A program made the position numbers and the translations under genes. 64,000 bases of DNA from Ilyonectria destructans. Lineage: Eukaryota; Ascomycota; Sordariomycetes; Hypocreales; Nectriaceae. The stretch's first letter is position 1; each line of letters opens with the position of its first letter. Below, piece by piece: positions 21,027 through 31,199 of the stretch. Under the pieces are notes generated by a model. That model was not told the DNA's origin, did not search any database, and was given only the letters and a program-made list of their open reading frames with translations. The stretch spans positions 2,345,229-2,409,228 of the forward strand of contig JAHEWK010000012.1 of assembly GCA_020740775.1 (NCBI GenBank), written 5' to 3'.

Positions 21027-21986
21027 ATGGCGACACCTCTGAACCGCAACCTAAAGCCTGGGGCGTATGTTGCCACCCTCACTTTCTTTACACAAACGTC
21101 AATGCTAGACCTCGTGACGTTGAGGCACCATACCTTGCGTTTGGTAGATGCTGGAATTTCTGGAATCGTCGCCCTAGGTTCCAACGGCGAAGCAGTACAT
21201 CTTGACCGCCAAGAGCGAAAGACGGTTGTCAAGTGCATTGTCGATGCCCTGGCCGCTAGTGGACATGGCGAAATGCCCGTCATTGTCGGCGCTTCCGCTC
21301 AATCCGTGCATGAGACAATAGACCTCTGTCGCGAAGCAAAGGAATCTGGTGGCTCTCATGTGCTTGTCCTGCCGCCGTCGTATTTCACGGCAGCCATGAC
21401 ACCCGACACCATTTACGATTTCTACATGAAGGTAGCGGCAGAATCACCACTTCCAGTCATCCTGTACAGCTTCCCAGCGGTATCATCAGGCATCACCATG
21501 AACTCGGATCTCCTGATCCGCATCTCCAAGGGTCACCCCAACATCGTGGGAACAAAGTTCACATGCGGCGATACAGGCAAGCTTGCACGTGTTGCTCGTG
21601 CCATGGATGCCATGACGCCGTCGCAGCCAGAAAAGTCGTACTGGGCTGCCGCTGGGCTTGCTGACTTCACGCTGCAAGCCCTGACTGTCGGAGCGTCTGG
21701 GGTCATTGCCGGAGGCGCAAACATTTTACCCAAGATGATCATCAAGGTATTCGAGCTGTACACCGAGGGACAGTTCCAAGAGGCCACACAGCTGCAGTCA
21801 ATGCTATCTGAGGGCGATTGGCCTCACACAGCTGCCGGAATTTCGGGCACCAAGGCTGTCCTTCAGGAGGCATTCCAATACGGGGGTCCTCCACGGTCGC
21901 CTTTGGCTACAGTCCCAGCGGTGGCAGCTAAAACGCTGAAGGACGATATGCGAGAGGCGCTCGAATATGAGAACAGCATCCAGTAG
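21027..21986 (+). CDS. Dihydrodipicolinate synthase family aldolase/lyase (HOGA1-like)
   Basis: Single-exon gene for 319 residues with a typical TIM-barrel class I aldolase layout. GSNGE (51-55) corresponds to the GTTGE carboxylate-binding motif. Tyr147 in VILYSFP is the proton relay, and Lys177 in GTKFTCGD the Schiff-base lysine. PSYF at 117-120 and GASGVIAGGANILP at 222-235 are also conserved. Fungi make lysine by the aminoadipate route, so this is not biosynthetic DapA. The family in fungi includes 4-hydroxy-2-oxoglutarate aldolase-like and 2-keto-3-deoxy-sugar-acid aldolases. The exact substrate is unknown. It is convergent with the isopropylmalate dehydrogenase gene and divergent from the SDR. 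Confidence 0.93.
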   Translation: MATPLNRNLKPGAYVATLTFFTQTSMLDLVTLRHHTLRLVDAGISGIVALGSNGEAVHLDRQERKTVVKCIVDALAASGHGEMPVIVGASAQSVHETIDLCREAKESGGSHVLVLPPSYFTAAMTPDTIYDFYMKVAAESPLPVILYSFPAVSSGITMNSDLLIRISKGHPNIVGTKFTCGDTGKLARVARAMDAMTPSQPEKSYWAAAGLADFTLQALTVGASGVIAGGANILPKMIIKVFELYTEGQFQEATQLQSMLSEGDWPHTAAGISGTKAVLQEAFQYGGPPRSPLATVPAVAAKTLKDDMREALEYENSIQ

Positions 21987-22517
21987 AGTTAGAGGCAGTA
22001 GAATTTGTACAGTAACTAGAATAGGGACAGATTATCGTACGTAGGTAATGGCCGTCTTCTCCCTCAAGGTGAGCAAGTTGCTGGCACAGAGTAAAAATAA
22101 CACAGTTTCTTTTTGCAATTTAAGCATTTCGAAGGGGACAGGTTATCAAATACTCCTCCTGATGTATCAGATTTCAAACTGGCCTGCACCGCAGGGATGC
22201 ATTAAGAAAACCCGCCTCACTTACCTGAGAGTTCTAAATCAAAGCTCTAGCTATAGACATTTGTTAAAAGGCTTTTCCGCCAGGTTGACACTTGCGCTGG
22301 CGCTTTGACAACTTGAGGTGCACCTCCGGAGGGAGGGCTTGGATGGAAAAGCTGAGTGAAGCGAGCTGCTGTTATTAAAGCTATATGTATAAGCTGTATG
22401 TGCATCTTTAGGTAGTCACTGGGGTTCTGCTACAGAATGGGTTGAAAATTGTATCAGGAGGGTTACTTGATATCATGACCCTAGAACATGGCTATGTATC
22501 GGTTAAGAACAAGACAC
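21987..22517. other. Convergent intergenic region, no gene
   Basis: About 530 bp between two convergent genes, holding presumed 3' untranslated regions and terminators. No coding or repeat structure was recognised. Confidence 0.5.
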
Positions 22518-23877
22518 TTAGGTCAATATCTCCTTCAGAGCTTCAACGACTGCGTCGCCAAACTCCGTTGTGCCGGTGGACCCCCCAATATCTGCCGTTC
22601 GTAATCCTTGATTAATTGTGTCCGCGACAGCCCTTTCCACGGCAGCAGCAGCTTCCTCTTGCCCGAGAGAGTATCGTAACATCATCGCCGCCGATAATAT
22701 GGTCCCAACTGGGTTTACGATACCTTTACCGACAATGTCGGGAGCAGAGCCTGTGGAATCCATCAGTCTCTCTTCAGTCAGTGCAGGTGGGTTTGCAGGT
22801 ATGACTTACCGTGAATCGGCTCATATATCCCTTTGACCCTTTTACCTGGAGCGGGGACATCGCACAAGCTTGCACTTGGAAGAAGCCCGAGACTGCCAGG
22901 GATCACGCTGGCCTCATCCGAGATGATGTCTCCAAACAGATTGCTAGTGAGCACAATTCCGTTCAAGGCCGTTGGCTTTTTGATCATGAGCATTGCTGCC
23001 GCATCAATCAAGTGATGCCCAAGCTGCACATCTGGGAACTCCTTGTCGAAGATCTCGGACACGACCAGTCTCCAAAGCCGCCCAGTAGCGGCGAGGACGT
23101 TGGCCTTGTCCAGACTCCAGACAGGCAAAGGCGGATCATGTTGCTTGGCGAGGTAGCCCGCCAGCCGCGCAACTCGCTCGATTTCCGAGCGTGTGTAGTA
23201 GTCGACGTCTTGGGCTGAGCTCAGAGACTCGTCTGGGTCCTGACGGTTAGGTCCAAAATACATTCCTCCGCATAGCTCGCGCAGGATGACGAAGTTCGTG
23301 CCCCGGGCAACCTCGGGTCGCAGGGGCGAATGATTGACAAGGGAATCCGCCGCGAAGTTGCAAGGTCGGAGATTGCCAAAGGCATCCATTCCCTTGCGAA
23401 GGCCAAGAAGCCCCTGTTCGGGTCGCACCAGACCAGTACCCCATTTCTGTGTATGTTGGCCTTAGTATGAGATGGGCATGCTCATTCAAGACGTTGACGG
23501 AACACTTACGGGTCCTCCTATCGCACCCAACAAGACCGCGTCGGCATTCTTTGCCGCCTTGAGAGCAGTCGCAGTGAGGGGCTCGCTTGTCGCATCGATG
23601 GAGCCCTTTAATCTTTCGTTTAGTAAACAAGCTTCCTCAACCAGGCGCAGATTTACGTACGCCTCCTAGAAGCTGATAGTTGAACTCGAACTTTATTGGG
23701 TTCTTGCTGCTTTCAAAGACTTTGAGGACCTGAATCCGAATCTCAGAGTTATAATTTCGACTGTAGTATAGGGGAATAAAGCATTCACTATTGATTACCC
23801 ACCTTAATGGCTTCTGCCACCACCGCCGGGCCGCAGTTGTCCCCTGGGAAGACAACAATGTTAAAAGTAGTCGTCAT
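22518..23877 (-). CDS. 3-isopropylmalate dehydrogenase paralogue, four introns
   Basis: Gene model complement(join(22518..22750, 22810..23446, 23510..23605, 23661..23729, 23803..23877)), 369 residues, a normal length for fungal LEU2-type enzymes. Introns are 73, 55, 63 and 59 nt, all GT...AG, and the lengths sum to an intact frame. Visible motifs are [10 protein letters not shown] at the N terminus, [78 protein letters not shown] and NPVGTILS. The family oxidatively decarboxylates 3-isopropylmalate or related 2-hydroxyacids with NAD. A copy beside an SDR, an aldolase and a hydrolase may be a pathway-specific paralogue rather than the housekeeping leucine enzyme. Resistance or precursor supply are alternatives. 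Confidence 0.93.
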
Positions 23878-24017
23878 CGTGGTTAGCAACACTGTAAATG
23901 TTGACTCGCTTGATTGGCTATGGGTATGCTTTGAAACTGCATTAAATTGTTTGAGAGACATCAAGATGGGCTCTGGGGGACTTTAGGGTCAAGGTGCTCG
24001 GGAGAATCATTGCAAGA

Positions 24018-24029
24018 GCCGATATCGGC
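24018..24029. promoter_or_regulatory. Palindrome GCCGATATCGGC (CCG-N4-CGG)
   Basis: A perfect 12-bp palindrome about 140 bp upstream of the isopropylmalate dehydrogenase start. It holds inverted CGG triplets spaced by four bases. It is a candidate binding site for a dimeric Zn2Cys6 regulator such as the one at 15195. This is inference from motif geometry. Confidence 0.5.
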
Positions 24030-24234
24030 CAAAAGAACATGGAACCTACAACCATCCACTTGTCCATGACATAGACCCATATTGCCTCATACGGTATTTT
24101 GCGGGATGCCATTCATGTACTGGTATGTATGTACGTATCCTTGAGGTTCCCCCACATCCTGTTCGAGCTAGGCTGGAAACCCTAAATGCCTTTTAACCCT
24201 AAGTAGCCCATCAAAAGTGTCGAGGCGCTCCAGA

Positions 24235-24244
24235 CCGAATTCGG
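24235..24244. promoter_or_regulatory. Palindrome CCGAATTCGG (CCG-N4-CGG)
   Basis: A perfect 10-bp palindrome with the same four-base spacing between inverted CGG triplets. It lies in the middle of the divergent promoter, 216 bp from the first site. Confidence 0.5.
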
Positions 24245-24613
24245 CTGGTGACTTGCTATTGCTCCTAGAAGGGCCATTGGTGGTGTGAGACGTATCTAAG
24301 TTATAGCTAGAAATGGATATGCAAAAGAACGGGGGGTTGAAGATCTCGATTTGGCATTAGACGATGACAAGAAGTCTCCATCGGTAAGGGGAATGAATCA
24401 GCCCTTGGCTCGGGCCAAGTTGGGCTGTGGGAGGGCTTTGATAGCCATGTCAGCCATGTCAGCATTTCAATCTCAATTGAGAGCACTTACACCATAAAAG
24501 TCCACATTGAACCCCCAGGAGCTTTTCCCAGGAACCCATAAAAGTCTGAACATCCTCCCGTAAAGATCGGAAGGGAGATAACCCAAAGACCAAGCCATTC
24601 AACGTGAGCAGCA

Positions 24614-25552
24614 ATGCCGCAGAATCGGACTGCCGTGGATTCTACCTTGCGGCGCCCTTACGACCGACCCGAGGGCTACTATGTCACGCATCCAAACGGC
24701 CAAGTTAGCCATTATTATCTCGATTCATTCGTTGATCCTTGGCTGCCTGAGGAGAAGAAGCCTGTCATCATACTGAATCATGGTTGCGCCCGCACGGCCA
24801 ACATGTGGTACAGCTGGGTATCACGTCTTGCCCGTCGTTTTGTCGTGATTCGGCGTGATGCACGGGGTCACGGCAAATCCAGCTTCCCGAAACGCATTTC
24901 ACCATGGAGTGACCAACAGAACAACGAATACGAGGGTGGCTATCAATGGGATCTCGATACCATGTTGTGCGAAATCGTCGACATGCTCGACCAACTCAAC
25001 ATAAAAAAGGTCATCTTTTTAGGCGAGGCGACATCTGGTGAAATTGGCCATGCCTTTGCTGCCAAGTACCCCGAAAGAATTATCGCCCTCATCACCTGCT
25101 CAACTCCAACATTACTGCCGCCAGCAGCTGTCAACATGTTTGCTGTAGGGGAGTCGTCTTGGCCTGAGGCTGTGATCAAGCATGGGAGCAGGGGATGGAA
25201 CAAACGGCTGGCGAAAAACCCCGGAACGCTCCCCAAAGACCCAGTCTACCTTGAGTGGTTACTAGACGAGGCAGGCAAGACAGAGAAGGAGGGATTAGCC
25301 GGCTATGTCATATTTCTCACCCATCTAACGTCTCGGCCCTTTTTGAAAAACATCAAAAGCCCATATCTCATTCTAGCCCCGACAAACAGCGCTGCTGTAC
25401 CGCTGAGTCAGTCGCGCTGGATATCTGAGCAGGTCTCAGGCTCCAAGGTGGTTGAGATTGAAGCTCCAGGCCATGAGATATTTTCTGAAGCCTCCGACAA
25501 GTGTATTGATGCAGTTCTGGAGTTTCTTGATGGGATTCATGTTGGAATTTAG
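24614..25552 (+). CDS. Alpha/beta hydrolase-fold protein with altered nucleophile
   Basis: Single-exon gene for 312 residues. The fold is clear: oxyanion region ILNHGCART (53-61), RRDARGHGKS (80-89), nucleophile elbow FLGEATSGEIG, and the terminal histidine in APGHEIF. In the elbow, where G-x-S-x-G is expected, the sequence is G137-E-A139-T-S141-G142. The nucleophile position is therefore Ala, not Ser, and a single TCG-to-GCG change would explain it. Ser141 is two positions later and not at the elbow tip. The frame is intact, so this is either a recently inactivated enzyme or a non-hydrolytic member. The gene diverges from the isopropylmalate dehydrogenase gene. Confidence 0.85.
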   Translation: MPQNRTAVDSTLRRPYDRPEGYYVTHPNGQVSHYYLDSFVDPWLPEEKKPVIILNHGCARTANMWYSWVSRLARRFVVIRRDARGHGKSSFPKRISPWSDQQNNEYEGGYQWDLDTMLCEIVDMLDQLNIKKVIFLGEATSGEIGHAFAAKYPERIIALITCSTPTLLPPAAVNMFAVGESSWPEAVIKHGSRGWNKRLAKNPGTLPKDPVYLEWLLDEAGKTEKEGLAGYVIFLTHLTSRPFLKNIKSPYLILAPTNSAAVPLSQSRWISEQVSGSKVVEIEAPGHEIFSEASDKCIDAVLEFLDGIHVGI

Positions 25553-27560
25553 TTTTATCTTTCGGGACGTGCTTTAAATAGTCTGCTGAATGTATTGATA
25601 TATTGATGTGTCCTATATTTTTGCTTTGTACGATAATGTACAATTTGCATGAGAAGAGGCTGCTGCTGTTAATTTGGCTATAGGAAGAGGATAAAAACAG
25701 ATAGATGACTCTGGTGATAATGTCTCATGCTGACACTTAGTAACTATAAGTAATTATGGAGAGTTATCGCAGGAATAGACTCCTATATGTTAAAGGAGTG
25801 CAATAGCTTAATGGAACCTGGCTAATATATTAAGGCACAGCCCGCAGGATTAATTGCGGCACTTACCAAGCTGGGATAAGTTTACTGTAAAGCTTTTTAC
25901 AGATAAAGATAAATCTCTGTAGTAAAGGGATTTATTATTAGCCAGGCAGTTATAGTAAGTCTTACTGGATATAATAGCTATTACAGTAGGAAAAGAGAGA
26001 AAGTAAAGATACTGAAACTAATAACTACTTTCTTTAAGTTTTAATAATATATAGACTTATAGTTAAATAGTAAAAGTTCTATAGAATCTCCCTATTAAAA
26101 TATAGTAAAGAACTCTTTAAATATTAATATACTACTATTAGATAATAGAAAATACTAATTTATATTAAATATAGTATAAGTTAAATAAAATAGCTTTAAT
26201 AGTAATAAAAGAACTTAGTTTCTTTATCTCTTAAAGAGCTAGAGCTTAATTTTATAAATAAAGATAAAGTTAGCCTTTAAAGGCCTTTTAAAGTCTAAAG
26301 GTTTAAAGTTAATAAAATCTACTTATTAAAGCTTTAAGACTTTATTTAAATTAAATTTCTAGCAGTTAGTTTAAAAGCTATTTTAAATATTATAAAATTA
26401 TTCTAATAAATTAAATTTTAATAGTAGCTATAGTATAAACTTTATTAAAGTATTTAATAATTTATATATTTATTTATAATAAAAGATAAATAAGAGATTT
26501 TATATTAGTTATTTAAGTAGATAAATATCTATATAGATATATAATAAAATAAAGTATATTTAGTAAATTCTTATTAACTGCAGTGTATATAATAATAATA
26601 AAAAGACTTTAAAAACTTTTTTTATATTATAATATTACTTTTTATATTTAATTTATACTTATAATTAATATATTAAAAGTAGTATATTAGTAATTTTAAT
26701 TTATAGATAGATACTTACTTTATAAGTTTTTTTATAATTAGTCTATTTAATTTACAGTTTTTAACTGTAATATTAATAAGTATTTATAATAGATAAAATT
26801 ATTTACTTAATAGAAATAAATACTTTATATTTATAGTTAGCAGTTAAATAATTATATATAGTAAATTAAAATAAGTTATCTTTAAGAATTTTAATTTTTT
26901 TATTATAATTAGTATATTTCTTTAAGTTTATTTTAAATATAAATTTTATAGCTATAAATAATTTATTAATTAATATTAATTAAGATACTATAGTAATTAC
27001 TATTAAAATTATAAATTATTTACTAATTATTTAACTATTAATTATTAATTAGTAATTAATTTTACTCTTTTAATTATTAATATTTAGTTTTTTTTAGCTT
27101 TACTTAGTATTATTAAATAAATTAAAGCTATATAGTATTTTTAAATACTAAAGATAAATAGTAAGTATTATATTCAGTACTAATAGATATAGTAGCTAAA
27201 TAATAAAATTATTATATATTAATCTTTACTTTAAGTTTTAAATTTAAATTTAAAAGTATATATAGTAAGATTTATATATAGAATAAATATAATATATTCT
27301 CTAAAAGGTATAATAAATATAAGAAATCTAATAGTTTTAAATATAAACTAAAATTTAATTTTTAAATAGATTAATATAGCTTTTATATAGAAGTATATAA
27401 ATTTAAATGTAAAATTCTTTTATATAGAAAAATACAGCTTAAGAGTTAGCACACAGTTAGCCTTCATACTTTATCCACTTATCCTATATCTAAGAGGCAG
27501 TAACCTTAGCACAGACTCCGCCAATCATTTACTCTAGAATGCTCAGCCTGCCGCAACCTG
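25553..27560. other. AT-rich RIP-like island, no gene
   Basis: After about 100-250 bp of 3' flank, a 1.7-kb block (about 25,750-27,440) is extremely A+T rich with stops in every frame. It is presumed to be RIP-mutated repeat DNA, but no transposon signature is readable. Composition returns to normal near 27,450. Confidence 0.7.
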
Positions 27561-27798
27561 CTGCATGTAAGCGCCGTGGACCATACCGTCACATCTTTAG
27601 GCATCACCGGAGAGCCTGATCTGGTGCTCACCCACCAGAGACAAAAGCATCTGAACCCCGACATGTTCCTCCTCTTGCTTGCTACAATTTTTTGTAGTCT
27701 TGTGTATCCTCACTCCAGTATCCCTCCTTTGTTATTGCGATCGCTTATGCATACGACGTCACATCTTTCTCTCCGCGCGACATCGAACGCCGCCGGCC

Positions 27799-28317
27799 AT
27801 GTCAGATCCCCAGAAGTACACAGTCGGCTGGATCTGCGCCATTACCACCGAATTTGTTGCTGCGCAAGCCTTCTTGGACGAAGAACATAGGAAGCTTGAG
27901 GCAGCTGCCGATAACGACAATAATAACTATACCTTGGGAAAGATTGGGAAGCATAACGTTGTCATGGCCGGTTTACCTAAGTCGGAGTACGGCACGACCT
28001 CTGCCGCCACAGTGGCGAAAGATATATTGCGCAGCTTTCCAAATATCCGCATCGGGCTGATGGTCGGTATCGGTGGCGGAGCCCCAAGCGCAAAGCACGA
28101 CATACGACTCGGCGACATTGTGGTGAGCACCCGTGACGGCGGGAAAGGTGGCGTATTCCAATATGACTATGGCAAGGCGATCCAGGAGCGTACTTTCGTG
28201 GAGGCAGGGTCTTTGAACCAGCCGCGGCAATTGCTCTTAACAGCATTGAGTGGCCTCGAAGCTGAATACGAGAGAAAAGGGGTTGCCAGCTTGAAATTCT
28301 TGGATGCCTGCTGTTGA
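27799..28317 (+). pseudogene. Nucleoside-phosphorylase (PNP/UDP) domain fragment of an NLR-type protein
   Basis: From the ATG at 27799 the frame reads [20 protein letters not shown], then [42 protein letters not shown] and [12 protein letters not shown]. These are the hallmarks of the PNP_UDP domain at the N terminus of many fungal STAND/NLR proteins with NACHT plus ankyrin or TPR repeats. It stops after [13 protein letters not shown] at a short unrelated tail (172 codons), well before the domain normally ends. No NACHT or repeat region follows. It is a truncated relic that abuts the end of a second decayed gene on the other strand. Confidence 0.8.
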
Positions 28318-28330
28318 AGGAGAGAATATG

Positions 28331-29505
28331 CTAGGCAGGGGTTGTACGCTCAGCAACTTTGTAGTTGGAGTGATCAAAGAGGAAGAAGATGTCTCGAGAG
28401 GTCCACTCATTCTGCATCCCGGCATGTTGCATCCTAAGAAGTGCGTGAGACAAGTTCAGTGCCAGTACGACTTTGTCGTACCGGCGAAATTTCTGATCAA
28501 TATCGCGTAGCATAGCGTCCAATGACAATGTCGGCCAGACGGGAGGAGACTTGGTAAGTCTAGCCGCGCTGCAATCGCGTACAATGCGAATTTTATGCAC
28601 AGAGATCTTGAGCGTTCGATTGTCCTTGAGAGAGCCCTGAATAACCTTGCAGAGGTTACGGACATCCCGCAGATTAGAGTTTGCGGGCCTAATGATGAAC
28701 CTGCGTTAGAATGATCGAGTTGGACTGGAAGACAGATACTTACAGCTGAGAAACTACTTTACACGTCATTTCTTTCCACTTGTTCTGGGCTGAACAGCAT
28801 GGTACAAAAGTCCTGTGCTGGATCTCGCCCATGGGTTCAGTGCTGCCTTCCGGATATCGAATCTGGAGCTTAGCTATGTGAGTGGAGGTACACTGCGAGA
28901 TGCTGATGTTCTCCGCTAGTGCGTCCCGTAGGTCTGACAAACACTTCTGGGATCGCTTCAAGCCCTCCAGCTTAGGTCCAGATGTTGGCTCATCTGATGC
29001 CCTGTGAAGACTCGTGATGGCCGGATTGATGTCTCCAATATCTTGACGAGCTGCTGTTTTGGATCGGGCAAGGTTCCCGGCGTTGAAATCCGTTATGATT
29101 TGGTTAGCCGCCATGGCCTTCTCAACAGTCTCTGGGAGAAGCAGCAGAGTCGACAGGTCCAATGAAGTCGAGTTTTCAGAGGCTCGTTTCACCAACGCCT
29201 CGAACTTTGGATATACAGCGGTCAAAGATGTTGCTTGCAAGGGTTAATGGGCAAGGCCTGATACTCGTATGGGTTGATCTAGTACCTGTTTGTTGCTCAT
29301 CTACCCCCGTAAAATCCCTAAGGTCCTAAAGCAGGAGGCAATGGCTGTTAACTTAACCCACACCCACATGAAGGCGTGTGCTTACCTTATTATCTAGGCT
29401 GGGAAGAGGTATCGTTGGACGGAGGACATCTTCGTCAATCAACCCTTCCAGAAATTCAAGGAGCCGGTGCAGGGCACCAAAAGACCGGAAATCCCCGACT
29501 CAATA
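28331..29505 (-). pseudogene. DUF7580-like fungal protein, truncated at both ends
   Basis: Four exons can be followed on the minus strand. About 29505-29386 contains FGALHRLLEFLEGLIDED. Then come 29325-29286 (DLRDFTGVDEQQT) and 29233-28744 (SLTAVYPKFEAL to KWKEMTCKVVS). The last is 28700-28331 (FIIRPANSNLRDVRNLC to WTSRDIFFLF). The introns of 60, 52 and 43 nt keep phase. The last exon, with LSLDAMLR, KVVLALNLSHALLRMQ and WTSRDIFF, is typical of the fungal DUF7580 family often linked to NLR-like architectures. The 5' end meets a stop and a repeat junction near 29510. The 3' end stops just past the WTSRDIFF motif. Confidence 0.6.
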
Positions 29506-29509
29506 GGGT

Positions 29510-29660
29510 GTGGATCCTGAATCTAGTCATTGTCTTGATCTAGGATGCCTCCAGCCCCCTCTTTTCTCGAGAGGGGTTTTATGTCATCTCACGCCCCCTC
29601 TGACTAAGGTCAGGATATCGATCTATCAGAGGTTTCGTAATACAGGGTCACAATCCAACA
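29510..29660 (-). repeat. Inverted copy of the solo-LTR-like repeat at 4018
   Basis: On the minus strand this begins TGTTGGATTGTGACCCTGTATT and continues with about 60 bp nearly identical to the repeat at 4018-4100, including ACGAAACCTCTGATAGATC and CCTTAGTCAG. It truncates the 5' part of the DUF7580-like gene. The distal end is unclear. Confidence 0.6.
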
Positions 29661-29742
29661 GAATGTATGATGGAAGCTTGGTTCATGTCGCGCTCTTGAG
29701 GTAGTCAATGGCATCTACTAGGATGGCACGGGCCACCGGGTT

Positions 29743-29871
29743 GGGAACAGGCCCCGTTTCGCGTTTTTGGAAACGCGACCAATTTGGGAACGGGGCCCGT
29801 TCCAACTCGCGGGAACCATGTAGGATTTCTAGAACTATGATTGGTCTAAAACCTGGAACGGGCCCCGTTCC
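29743..29871. repeat. Cluster of GGAACGGG-type palindromes and a hairpin
   Basis: Three related inverted repeats lie within 130 bp. An imperfect copy is at 29743-29760. GGAACGGGGCCCGTTCC at 29787-29803 and GGAACGGGCCCCGTTCC at 29855-29871 are both perfect 8-bp arms around one base. A separate hairpin CGCGTTT-TTGG-AAACGCG sits at 29760-29777. The role is unknown, possibly the ends of a small MITE-like element. Confidence 0.7.
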
Positions 29872-30165
29872 CGACTTTAATGCTTGAGTAGATGGGGTTT
29901 GAAGGCAGGGCAATGAGACGCATTAGGTCGCCTCACTCGGATGGAAAAGCTGCAAGGCAGTTTTTGAGGCTCGTTGAACAAAAGCCTCTCAGCCTGCGCA
30001 GAAAATTTCTGTCCTATTACATCTGACCACGTCAGCTGACGGCGCGGGGTAGTTCTATTTTGCTTGGATTCTACCAGCTTGGGATTCTCCCTCCTCTTCA
30101 TATCTATTGCGCTGCTTTGTGAGCTTATCTTACAGCCCAACACTCATGCTTCCATCACTAAAACA

Positions 30166-31173
30166 ATGGATCCTGTTACTGCCCTAGGGGCATCTGCGGC
30201 AGCGGCACAATTCGGCGTCTACGGCGTCAAAGGCTTGATCGGCCTGATTTCGCTGGTCGGGCAGCTTCGCGAAGCGCCTCCACGGATCCGCGAATTGCTC
30301 CAAGATGTCCAAAGGTCGGTGACTGACCTTGATCAGCTTAGAAAAGTGTTCCAAGGTCCCAACAGCGACATAGCGCAAGGTCTCGAGCCCCGACAAGTTC
30401 AGAGCATCCAGCGAATCCTTGATGATAGTCACGACGCTATGCGCAAACTGCAAGACGGTCTCAAATCGTTAGTGACGAGAAAGCATGGAACGATGGCAGC
30501 GGGCACGGCCAAGGCGTGGAAGGCTGTCGTCAGTGTCCCTAAAATGAAAGAGATTGAAGAGAAACTTCGAAGAATTCAACGCCTCCACAGTGACGTTCTT
30601 CTTCAACTTCAAGTCACTGATGTTGAGCTTCAAATCAAGCTGAGGTATGTTACCCTCATTGTCTTAGTGTTACTACACATATACTCATCGTTTAGCGCTA
30701 CTTTCGCCGGGATATCTCGCTCTGTCGACGAGACTCGCCAAGACATTCAGCTCCTCAGCCGGTCAACAGCTCCGCAGATGCAGCTCACCGACGACAAATT
30801 GTCGACTATCGAGCTCAGAACCGACTCCATCTTGGCTGGTGAAATGAGAATCGAGTCCAGCCTTAGCACGATGCAACCAACACTCATGTCTCTACAACAA
30901 GGACAGAAAGTCATGCATGAGGGGATCGGAAACATTGACAAAACGCTAGGAACTCTGAGTGACAACATTTCAACCTCGAGAGAATTATTGCTGGCTTTGA
31001 CTAACCACCAACATCAATTTAGGCTACATAAGAACACCACTCAGCTCTCAAGCGCAGACAAAGCCGATATTATCAATCAGATAACGACCGGTCTTGTCAA
31101 TTCCCCGAGTACGTTGCGAGACGCATTCCAGAAGAAACGTAAGCAATTAAGGTTACCTGCAGGTCGTCTCTAG
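30166..31173 (+). CDS. Fungal STAND N-terminal-domain protein, probably C-terminally truncated
   Basis: The ATG at 30166 opens MDPVTALGASAAAAQFGVYG, the canonical start of the fungal N-terminal domain found on STAND/NACHT proteins. Helices with heptad spacing follow (LISLVGQLREAPPRIRELLQDVQ, VQSIQRILDDSHDAMRKLQD). A 51-nt intron (30645-30695, GTATGT...TTTAG) is likely. It is a multiple of three without stops, so the unspliced frame is also open. Splicing gives KLSATFAGISRSVDETRQDIQLLSRS. The protein (335 codons unspliced, 318 spliced) ends shortly before AT-rich DNA begins at 31.2 kb and has no NTPase domain. It is either a stand-alone N-domain protein or truncated. Confidence 0.7.
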   Translation: MDPVTALGASAAAAQFGVYGVKGLIGLISLVGQLREAPPRIRELLQDVQRSVTDLDQLRKVFQGPNSDIAQGLEPRQVQSIQRILDDSHDAMRKLQDGLKSLVTRKHGTMAAGTAKAWKAVVSVPKMKEIEEKLRRIQRLHSDVLLQLQVTDVELQIKLRYVTLIVLVLLHIYSSFSATFAGISRSVDETRQDIQLLSRSTAPQMQLTDDKLSTIELRTDSILAGEMRIESSLSTMQPTLMSLQQGQKVMHEGIGNIDKTLGTLSDNISTSRELLLALTNHQHQFRLHKNTTQLSSADKADIINQITTGLVNSPSTLRDAFQKKRKQLRLPAGRL

Positions 31174-31199
31174 AACACTGACCACGTGACTAAAGCGGT

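Larger units (their letters stand above)
23878..24613. promoter_or_regulatory. Bidirectional promoter between IPMDH and alpha/beta hydrolase
   Basis: The 736-bp divergent intergenic region contains two palindromic CCG-N4-CGG sites (24019-24028 and 24235-24244). Close to the hydrolase start there is a short GCCATGTCA direct duplication near 24446-24462. Confidence 0.55.

Noticed and set aside
30064..30165. Upstream extension of the STAND N-domain frame
   Set aside because: The frame there begins at a TTG, not an ATG. The MDPVTALG start at 30166 is the family's standard N terminus.
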